A stretch of 64,000 nt of DNA from Rhizobium sp. CCGE 510 (lineage in GTDB: Bacteria; Pseudomonadota; Alphaproteobacteria; Rhizobiales; Rhizobiaceae), in the NCBI RefSeq assembly GCF_000292525.1, contig NZ_AEYF01000045.1, positions 806,001-870,000 on the forward strand, written 5' to 3'. A program made the translations under genes and the position numbers. Every line of letters starts with the position of its first letter. The stretch's first letter is position 1. This document shows, in pieces, positions 57,901-64,000 of the stretch. The notes beneath the pieces were generated by a model that searched no databases, was not told where the DNA came from, and was given only the letters and a program-made list of their open reading frames with translations.

Positions 57901-58462
57901 CTCTCGTGAAATTAACAGGATCGAATCTATGAGGACCGTTCGATACGCGGCCCTGAATTGTAGTCGAAAAATAAGCGAGTATATCCTACGCCTTTCGCTC
58001 TACAGGCGGCATCCTTTGGGCAAACGGCCGTGTTGCGTCGCCCACGCGATGGATCAGATGCGCCAGGGCAGAAATTCGCCGCTTCCTGGGCAAGGCTCGA
58101 GGCCGCAGAGGTAGCGAAGCGGCCGGTCATCGTGCGGTAAAATCGACGATCCCGAACATAAAGGCACTGCCGGAGCGGTTGCGCTTTACCGAAGCGAGCG
58201 CGCCTATTTCTGCGTGCAGAACCTGTTGATTTTCCGAGACGACGCCTGTGTGTGGCACCGACGATATATGCTTCTACTCACTTTAGGCCGGAGCACCTCC
58301 CCACCTCATCAATATTGATGTGGCAAAGCAAACGACCTCCACCTTCCTCAAGGCTTCGCCAGACTGCACACTGGCGATGCAGCTTCGGAATTAGCTTCCG
58401 GCGTTCGAGCAGAGTTCAAAGTATCGTATCAGCGTCCGTGTAAGAATGTTTGCAGGCGAGAC
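57901..58462. other. Intergenic region between giant gene 2 and the polysaccharide locus
   Basis: These 562 bases separate divergent transcription units and contain no supportable gene. It should hold the promoters of the giant-protein operon (minus) and of the export protein (plus). A 14-bp perfect palindrome at 58307-58320 is the clearest element. Confidence 0.5.
58307..58320. promoter_or_regulatory. 14-bp perfect palindrome upstream of the polysaccharide export gene
   Basis: CATCAATATTGATG is fully self-complementary and AT-rich at its centre, 143 bp before the export gene start. It is a candidate operator for an unknown regulator. Confidence 0.4.
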
Positions 58463-59779
58463 ATGTATATGAATCCATCGCACCGCGCCCCTCGCGTGTT
58501 CCTCCGCGCGACGTCTGTCATCAGCGCACTCGTCTTTCTTGCCGGAGCAGTGTCGCCAGCGCTCGCCGATAGCGCCCCCTTGGCTCCACAAACGAGAATC
58601 CGCCTGACGATCGTCCAATGGATCCAGTCCAAAGGCCAGTTTGAGCGATGGGAGGGGATTGGCGGCGACTATACGGTTTCGGATGCAGGTACCGTCTCCC
58701 TGCCCTTCCTGGGGTCGCTGGCGGTTGGAAATATGGATAATGAGGGCCTCACCAACGAGATCGGCAAGCGCCTTCAGGCGAAGATGGGTCTGGCCCAGGC
58801 ACCTGCGGTGACCATCGATATCCTCGACTATCCCTCCATTTACATCGTCGGAGACGTAGTAGCGCCGGGAGAATACAAGTTTCGCTCCAGGCTCAGCGTC
58901 CTGCAATCCCTGGCCATGAGCGGCGGCCCGTTGCGGGCTGCCGCACAGCAACAATCGCAGACGATCAGGCTTGCCGGCGATTTGCAGGAAATCGACCATT
59001 CGCTGCTGCGCAGTTCGGCAAAGCTGGCGCGGCTGCAGGCGGAGATGGCCGGGGAGAAAGAGATCGTCTTCGATCAGCCGCCTGCTGTCGATCGGCAATA
59101 TGCCGAAAGTCTCTACCAGGAGGAGCGGGTCATTTTTCAGGCCCGTGCAAACGCGCTGGACAAGCAGTCGGTGGCACTCGTCGAATTGCGCAATCTCTTG
59201 ACGGCGGAAATCGAAACACTGGAAGAAAAGCTGAAAGGCTCGGATGACAATATCCAGTCGGTCGAAGAGCAACTGACGAGCGTGAAGACGCTGGTCCAGA
59301 AGGGTCTGACGATCACCTCACGCCAGATGGATCTGGAACGGTTGCTCACCACCTATCGCTCCGACAGGCTCGATCTCGTCACCGCCATCATGCGGGGCCG
59401 CCAGGCGATCAACGAGACGACGCGCAGTCTCGAGGGACTTTCCGACACGCGCCGCAGCGAGATCGCTTCCGAGGTGCAGGCTGAGAAAGCCAATCTCGAT
59501 CAGCTCAAATTGAAGCGCGACACCACGCAACAACTGCTTCTCGAAGACGTGTCGATCGGCGCCAACGCGAAAAGCCGCGTTGAAGAACTCCCCCTGACGT
59601 TCATCGTGAACCGGCGGGACAAGGGTGAGGTCAATCAATTCCAGGCCTCCGAAACGACCGAGCTGGCGCCCGGTGACGTGGTCAGGGTAACCCGGGCCCG
59701 CATCGGGGATGCGCCGTCCGAAGACGCCGCAGCTCTGCCTGTTCAGACAGAGGCGCATGTCAGTCAGGTAAGCCGGTGA
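58463..59779 (+). CDS. Polysaccharide export periplasmic protein (ExoF/Wza-like)
   Basis: This 438-residue protein has a Sec signal peptide ending near SPALADS. The polysaccharide-export domain (GGDYTVSDAGTVSLPFLGSL) and a SLBB-type domain (YIVGDVVAPGEYKFRSRLSVLQSLAMSGG, about 130-160) follow. A long coiled coil (about 185-370) precedes a second SLBB-like end (ELAPGDVVRVTRA). The layout matches ExoF-type proteins of rhizobial exopolysaccharide loci. It would form the periplasmic part of a Wzy-dependent export route. No BY-kinase (ExoP) gene is adjacent. Confidence 0.85.
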   Translation: MYMNPSHRAPRVFLRATSVISALVFLAGAVSPALADSAPLAPQTRIRLTIVQWIQSKGQFERWEGIGGDYTVSDAGTVSLPFLGSLAVGNMDNEGLTNEIGKRLQAKMGLAQAPAVTIDILDYPSIYIVGDVVAPGEYKFRSRLSVLQSLAMSGGPLRAAAQQQSQTIRLAGDLQEIDHSLLRSSAKLARLQAEMAGEKEIVFDQPPAVDRQYAESLYQEERVIFQARANALDKQSVALVELRNLLTAEIETLEEKLKGSDDNIQSVEEQLTSVKTLVQKGLTITSRQMDLERLLTTYRSDRLDLVTAIMRGRQAINETTRSLEGLSDTRRSEIASEVQAEKANLDQLKLKRDTTQQLLLEDVSIGANAKSRVEELPLTFIVNRRDKGEVNQFQASETTELAPGDVVRVTRARIGDAPSEDAAALPVQTEAHVSQVSR

Positions 59780-59858
59780 TAAGCGAAAAGCATGTGCTGC
59801 AATCGAGCCTGCGGCGGGGATTGAACGCCGGCACGGGAAACACGGCTGGGGGCTTCCG

Positions 59859-61367
59859 ATGACTTTGCGCATGACCCCACCCAGCAGCCAGACCTACACT
59901 GAGATCCTCAGGTCGACGATGCTGATGGGCGGCGCTTCGCTGGTGAATGTCGCACTCAGCATTATCAGAAACAAGGCGATGGCCGTCCTGCTCGGGCCGG
60001 AAGGCATCGGGCTTATGGGCCTTTATAGCTCGATCGTCGATATCGCGCAGTCTATCGCGGGTCTGGGCGTCGGGGGCAGTGGCGTGCGTCAGGTCGCGGA
60101 AGCTGCCGGCACCGGCGACGCAGCGAGGATTGCCCAGTCGGCGACCGTACTGAGACGCATATCGGTGGTGCTGGCGTTGCTTGGCGCGCTTCTTCTCGCC
60201 GCACTTGCATATCCTGTCTCAAGTTTCACCTTTGGTGATTACCAGCACGTCGGTGGCATCGTACTGCTGTCGCTCGCCGTCTTCTTCCGGCTGGTGTCTG
60301 CGGGGCAGAGCGCATTGATCCAGGGCATGCGCGGCATTGCGGATCTTGCCCGCATCAACGTGCTGGCCGGGCTCTTCGGTACAGCCGTGAGTATCCCGCT
60401 GATCTACCTGTTCGGGATCCAGGCGATCGCACCGTCGCTCGTGGTGATTGCAGCTGCCTCAATCCTTCCGACCTGGTGGTACAGCCGGCGGATCTTCCCG
60501 CATCCCTCGCCAATGCCGACACGCCAGTTCAGCCGGGAGGTGTCGGCGCTGCTCCGGCTCGGGTTCGTCTTCATGGCAAGTGGACTTCTGACCTTCGGTG
60601 CGGCCTACGCCATCCGTATCATCGTGCTGAAGGAGGGCGGCGTCATGGCGGCGGGACTGTATCAAGCGGCCTGGGGCCTCGGCGGTCTCTACGCCGGTTT
60701 CATCCTGCAGGCCATGGGAACGGATTTCTATCCGCGCCTGACCGCAACGATCGACAACAATGCCGAATGCAATCGGCTGGTCAATGAACAGGCCGAAATC
60801 AGCATGCTGCTCGCTGGCCCCGGCCTGCTCGGGACGCTGACGCTCGCGCCGCTCATGATGAGCCTATTCTATTCGGCTGAGTTTCATGGGGCAGTCGAGC
60901 TTCTGCGCTGGATCTGCCTTGGAATGATGCTGCGGATTATTTCCTGGCCGATGGGTTTCATCGTCGTGGCGAAGCGTACCCAGGCGATTTTCTTCTGGAC
61001 GGAGGTCGCGGCGGCAGTCGTCCATGTGGGGCTTGCCTGGCTCTTCGTATCGCTGCTCGGTACGCAAGGAGCCGGCATGGCGTTCTTTGGCCTCTATGTC
61101 TGGCACAGCATCCTGATCTATGTGATCGTGCGGAAGCTGACCGGTTTTCGCTGGTCCGCCGCCAATCGCAGACACGGACTGCTGTTCTTGCCCGCATCGG
61201 GACTGGTATTCCTGATGTTCTCGATTTTGCCGCTATGGCCGGCGACGGTGATTGGCTTCGTCGCCGTCGTTCTCTGCGGGCTCTATTCGCTGCGTATGCT
61301 GATCGACCTGCTTCCACCGGAATCCGTGCCAGCAGCCATCCGCAGATGGATCACTAAATCGGCATAA
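59859..61367 (+). CDS. Wzx-type polysaccharide flippase (O-antigen translocase)
   Basis: This 502-residue protein has about 12-14 membrane helices. It begins TEILRSTMLMGGASLVNVALSIIRNKAMAVLLGPEGIGLMGLYSSI, typical of WzxE/O-antigen translocases of the MOP superfamily. It should flip lipid-linked repeat units across the inner membrane for polymerisation. It lies 79 bases after the export gene on the same strand. The stop codon falls inside the left arm of the terminator hairpin. Confidence 0.88.
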   Translation: MTLRMTPPSSQTYTEILRSTMLMGGASLVNVALSIIRNKAMAVLLGPEGIGLMGLYSSIVDIAQSIAGLGVGGSGVRQVAEAAGTGDAARIAQSATVLRRISVVLALLGALLLAALAYPVSSFTFGDYQHVGGIVLLSLAVFFRLVSAGQSALIQGMRGIADLARINVLAGLFGTAVSIPLIYLFGIQAIAPSLVVIAAASILPTWWYSRRIFPHPSPMPTRQFSREVSALLRLGFVFMASGLLTFGAAYAIRIIVLKEGGVMAAGLYQAAWGLGGLYAGFILQAMGTDFYPRLTATIDNNAECNRLVNEQAEISMLLAGPGLLGTLTLAPLMMSLFYSAEFHGAVELLRWICLGMMLRIISWPMGFIVVAKRTQAIFFWTEVAAAVVHVGLAWLFVSLLGTQGAGMAFFGLYVWHSILIYVIVRKLTGFRWSAANRRHGLLFLPASGLVFLMFSILPLWPATVIGFVAVVLCGLYSLRMLIDLLPPESVPAAIRRWITKSA

Positions 61368-61417
61368 CGAACAATGCGCGCATCCGGGAGATACGCGCAT
61401 TGTTCGTTATGCCGATT
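61357..61417. terminator. Bidirectional terminator between flippase and aminotransferase genes
   Basis: The arms 61357-61380 and 61394-61417 are perfectly complementary over 24 bases with a 13-base loop. It sits between convergent genes ending at 61367 and 61445, so it can serve both. The flippase stop codon lies within the stem. Confidence 0.8.
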
Positions 61418-61444
61418 GTTATGTGACGTCAGGCAAATGCGGGT

Positions 61445-62674
61445 TCAGGCGACAGCGACATCCATGACACGTTGCGCGCTCGCGGCTCCGACGGTCGCTT
61501 CCGCAAGAGCTGCGCGAAGTGCCTCGACAACCCGGTCCAGGTCAGACACCGTCATCTGGGCATAAAGCGGCAGGATGAGCGTTTGCTGCTGCGCAGATAC
61601 ACTTCGCATCAGGCTTGTGGCAGCGCGGTGGGAGCTCGCACTTGAATAGGCTCCCTCCAGATGAATGTTCATCACACCACGCCGGGTCGATATACCCTGA
61701 TCGAGCAGGGTCTGCATGACAGCCCGCTGGTCGACCGTATCGGGCAATCTCACACAGAAACTCTGCCAGTTGCTGCGAGCCCAGCCCGGTTCGACCGGCA
61801 GAGAAAGCCCGGCAATCGTTGACAGACGTTCGCAATATTGCTCGGCAAGCAGTCTGCGCTGGGCAACCAACTCCGGCAGCCGGCGCAACTGCTCGCGTCC
61901 GACGGCCGCCTGAAGATCGGTCATCCGGTAATTGTAACCCAACTCGTCATAGTCTTCGAAGATGACCTGTTTCGAGCCGTGACGAACGGCATCGGTGACG
62001 CTCATGCCATGCTGGCGCCAGAGCCGAAACTTCCGGTCATATTCGGGATTGGCGGTGGTCAACATGCCGCCATCGCCCGTCGTGACGACTTTCCGCGGGT
62101 GGAAGGAGAAGCAGGCGATGTCACCATGCGCTTTGCCGATCTTTTCCCAACGCCCGTCCCACAGGATTTCGCTTCCCGTCGCGCAGGCTGCATCCTCGAT
62201 GACCGGTATCTGATGGCGCTTGCCGATCTCGACGATGGCGCGGAGATCGCAAGGCATGCCGAGTTGATGGACGCAGAGAATTGCCTTGGTGCGGGGTGTG
62301 ATTGCCCTTTCGATCAGGCTGGCTTCGATGTTGTAACCATCCTCTTCGATATCGATGAAAACGGGCACCGCATCGCAGTACCGAACCGCGTTTGCGGTCG
62401 CGATGAAGGAATGGCTGACCGTGACGACTTCATCACCGGCGGATACGCCGACCGCCTTCAGAGCCAGATGCAACGCGGTCGTGCAATTGGACATGGCGCA
62501 GGCATGCGCGGCGCCGACAAAGGCAGCGAATTCACGCTCGAAAGCCGCGACTTCCGGCCCCTGCGTCACCCATCCCGACAGAATAACGCGGCGCGCAGCC
62601 TCAGCCTCTTCCTCCCCGAGGACGGGTTTGGCGACTGGAATTGTGGCCAGAATTGCGGATTGAGATGAGCTCAT
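61445..62674 (-). CDS. DegT/DnrJ/EryC1/StrS family sugar aminotransferase
   Basis: This 409-residue PLP enzyme starts IPVAKPVLGEEEAEAARRVILSGWVTQGPEVAAFE, has CAMSNCTTALHLAL for phosphate binding, EDAACATG with the PLP Asp, and the Schiff-base lysine in FSFHPRKVVTTGDGGML near residue 195. These enzymes aminate keto sugars on nucleotide carriers. The ATG at 62674 overlaps the stop of the epimerase gene (ATGA). Together with the epimerase and the acetyltransferase upstream it would make an N-acylated amino sugar for the polysaccharide. Confidence 0.9.
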   Translation of the reverse strand: MSSSQSAILATIPVAKPVLGEEEAEAARRVILSGWVTQGPEVAAFEREFAAFVGAAHACAMSNCTTALHLALKAVGVSAGDEVVTVSHSFIATANAVRYCDAVPVFIDIEEDGYNIEASLIERAITPRTKAILCVHQLGMPCDLRAIVEIGKRHQIPVIEDAACATGSEILWDGRWEKIGKAHGDIACFSFHPRKVVTTGDGGMLTTANPEYDRKFRLWRQHGMSVTDAVRHGSKQVIFEDYDELGYNYRMTDLQAAVGREQLRRLPELVAQRRLLAEQYCERLSTIAGLSLPVEPGWARSNWQSFCVRLPDTVDQRAVMQTLLDQGISTRRGVMNIHLEGAYSSASSHRAATSLMRSVSAQQQTLILPLYAQMTVSDLDRVVEALRAALAEATVGAASAQRVMDVAVA

Positions 62675-63642
62675 GCTGCCTGCCCCCCTGCGTCGGTCTG
62701 CTTTTGCCACCAGGCAACGAGATCACGAAGCCCTTGCTCCATAGAGATCTCCGCCTTGAAGCCGAGGAGCCGTTCGGCCTTGCTGATATCGGCAAGACGA
62801 CGGGTCACGCCGTTGACCGTTCGGGCCTCTTTGTGCTCCGGCTCGAGTGAAGACCCCATAATGTCGCTCAGCATCTTCGCGAGTTCCAGCAGGCTTATTT
62901 CCTGGCCGCTCGCGACGTTGAACACTTCATCCGTGACATCGCTTTTCGCCGCCAGAATGTTTGCGCGGGCGATGTCGCGTGCATCGACGAAATCCATCGT
63001 CTGGCTACCGTCCCCATAGATGAGGGGCGGCATTCCCGCCACCAGACGTTCCATCCAACGGATCAGAACTTCCGTATAGGCGCCGTAGACGTCCATGCGC
63101 GGGCCGTAGACGTTGAAATAACGCAGCGCGACATAGCGCAGGCCGTACATCTCCGCAAAGCTGCGCATCAGCCCCTCGTTGAATGTTTTCGCCGCGCCGT
63201 AGATCGTCCGGTTATTGTACGGATGATGCTCTTCGGTCGTTGGAAAGCTTTCGGCAAGCCCCAGCACGGAAGCCGAGGAAGCAGCAACCACCTTCGAGAC
63301 ACCTGCCTTGACGGCAGATTCGAGAACGTTGAACGTGCCCTCCGCAAGGACATCGAAGGCCAGCCGTGGATCTTCCGCGCATTGCGTGATGCGGATGGCG
63401 GCCTGATGAAAGACGATATCGACGCCTTCGAAGGCTTTTACCAGAAGCGCTCTATCGCGGATATCTCCCTCGATGATGTTAACGACCCCACTGGCAATTG
63501 CCGTGCTGAGATTGTCCCTGCGTCCACGCACGAAGTTGTCGAGGATGATGATCTCACGCGGTTTTTCCAATGCGACGAGATCGGCAATATGCGACCCGAT
63601 CAGGCCGGCTCCGCCGGTAATGAGCACCCGTTGATTTCTCAC
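62671..63642 (-). CDS. NAD-dependent sugar epimerase/dehydratase (extended SDR)
   Basis: This 323-residue extended short-chain dehydrogenase has the NAD-binding VLITGGAGLIGSHIADL at the N-terminus, FHQAAIRIT, the catalytic YxxxK in RTIYGAAKTFNEG near residue 146, and RYFNVYGPRMDVYG, typical of UDP-glucose 4-epimerase-like enzymes. The GTG start at 63642 has an excellent GGAGGAAG site and overlaps the upstream stop by four bases (GTGA). It probably supplies the nucleotide sugar used by the downstream aminotransferase. Confidence 0.88.
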   Translation of the reverse strand: MRNQRVLITGGAGLIGSHIADLVALEKPREIIILDNFVRGRRDNLSTAIASGVVNIIEGDIRDRALLVKAFEGVDIVFHQAAIRITQCAEDPRLAFDVLAEGTFNVLESAVKAGVSKVVAASSASVLGLAESFPTTEEHHPYNNRTIYGAAKTFNEGLMRSFAEMYGLRYVALRYFNVYGPRMDVYGAYTEVLIRWMERLVAGMPPLIYGDGSQTMDFVDARDIARANILAAKSDVTDEVFNVASGQEISLLELAKMLSDIMGSSLEPEHKEARTVNGVTRRLADISKAERLLGFKAEISMEQGLRDLVAWWQKQTDAGGQAA

Positions 63643-64000
63643 GATCTTCCTCCATGCGATATATCCAGCACAGGATCGGCTTCCGTGCGCCAGCGTACGA
63701 ACTTCGCCGGCACACCGGCGACAACTGAAAACGGCTCGACATCCGAGACGACAACGGCGCCTGCGCCGACGATCGCGCCCTTCCCGATGGTCACGCCGGG
63801 AAGGATTGTGGCGTTGGTACCGATGTCGGCCCATGCGCCGATACGGACCGGCTTGATTTCGAGATCCGTGCGGATGATTGGCTGATCCACCGGCAGGGCC
63901 GTGTGGGTCGAGCCAAGCACCTTGGCGCCGGGCCCCCAGCCGACACAATCCTCGATCACCAGGTCGCGCGCGTCGAAATAGGCCATCGGGCCGATCCAGA
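63639..64000 (-). CDS. Hexapeptide-repeat acetyltransferase (5' end outside window)
   Basis: About 120 C-terminal residues of a left-handed beta-helix acyltransferase are visible. Isoleucine-patch repeats (RIGAWADIGTNATILPGVTIGKGAIVGAGAVVVSDV) are followed by the VVAGVPAKFVRWR end typical of WbbJ/LacA-type sugar O- or N-acetyltransferases. The frame stays open to the right edge (WIGPM precedes the first ATG), so the start lies outside. It is the first visible gene of the minus-strand amino-sugar operon. Confidence 0.85.
   Translation of the reverse strand, partial: WIGPMAYFDARDLVIEDCVGWGPGAKVLGSTHTALPVDQPIIRTDLEIKPVRIGAWADIGTNATILPGVTIGKGAIVGAGAVVVSDVEPFSVVAGVPAKFVRWRTEADPVLDISHGGRS

Overview
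The window looks like part of a plasmid or accessory region of a Rhizobium leguminosarum/etli-type alphaproteobacterium. Evidence: GC-rich coding sequence, dense solute-transport operons, rhizobial interspersed palindromes (RIME-like), iron-responsive operators of the form TGA-N9-TCA, and a vicibactin locus in the order known from R. leguminosarum (vbsGS on one strand, vbsADL on the other, rpoI next to them). No rRNA, tRNA, CRISPR array or complete insertion sequence was seen.

Region 1 (1-12.6 kb) is siderophore biology. It holds the 5' part of the vicibactin NRPS vbsS, which runs off the left edge, the MbtH-like vbsG, divergent vbsADL, the ECF sigma factor rpoI, a GNAT protein, fhuD, a fused double permease fhuB, an fhuF-like remnant and a TonB-dependent receptor. 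Two matching promoter-like sequences (TAAA-N17-CGTCATT) face outwards between vbsG and vbsA, and iron boxes lie before rpoI and before the receptor. This fits a cascade: the RirA-type iron regulator controls rpoI, RpoI drives vbs, and the receptor and Fhu transporter return the ferri-siderophore. No fhuC ATPase is present here.

Region 2 (12.9-30.2 kb) has two complete peptide/opine-type ABC importers. The first has a GntR regulator, binding protein, two permeases, two ATPases and two DHDPS/NAL-family aldolases. The second has a divergent IclR regulator, binding protein, alpha/beta hydrolase, cytoplasmic gamma-glutamyltransferase, two permeases and two ATPases.

Region 3 (30.4-39.1 kb) has a TAT-type L,D-transpeptidase with an OmpA-like lipoprotein, a GH3 beta-glucosidase with a divergent TetR regulator and a good operator candidate, a decayed stretch (truncated hydrolase containing a pentanucleotide repeat, frameshifted LysR remnant), and a GH38 alpha-mannosidase.

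Region 4 (39.3-57.9 kb), all on the minus strand, is the most unusual. Two very large proteins (about 1,777 and 1,734 aa) each carry an N,N-dimethylformamidase-beta-like domain, an Ig-like domain, DUF4082 domains and cadherin-like repeats. Each is followed by its own COG0523 (CobW-type) metallochaperone GTPase. Next come a small unknown protein, a type I secretion ABC exporter with an inactive C39-like domain, its HlyD adaptor and a membrane-anchored unknown. I read this as a dedicated secretion system for two paralogous, possibly metal-dependent, surface proteins.

Region 5 (58.4-64 kb) starts a polysaccharide locus: an ExoF/Wza-like export protein, a Wzx-type flippase, then a convergent DegT-type aminotransferase, an NAD-dependent epimerase and a hexapeptide acetyltransferase cut by the right edge.
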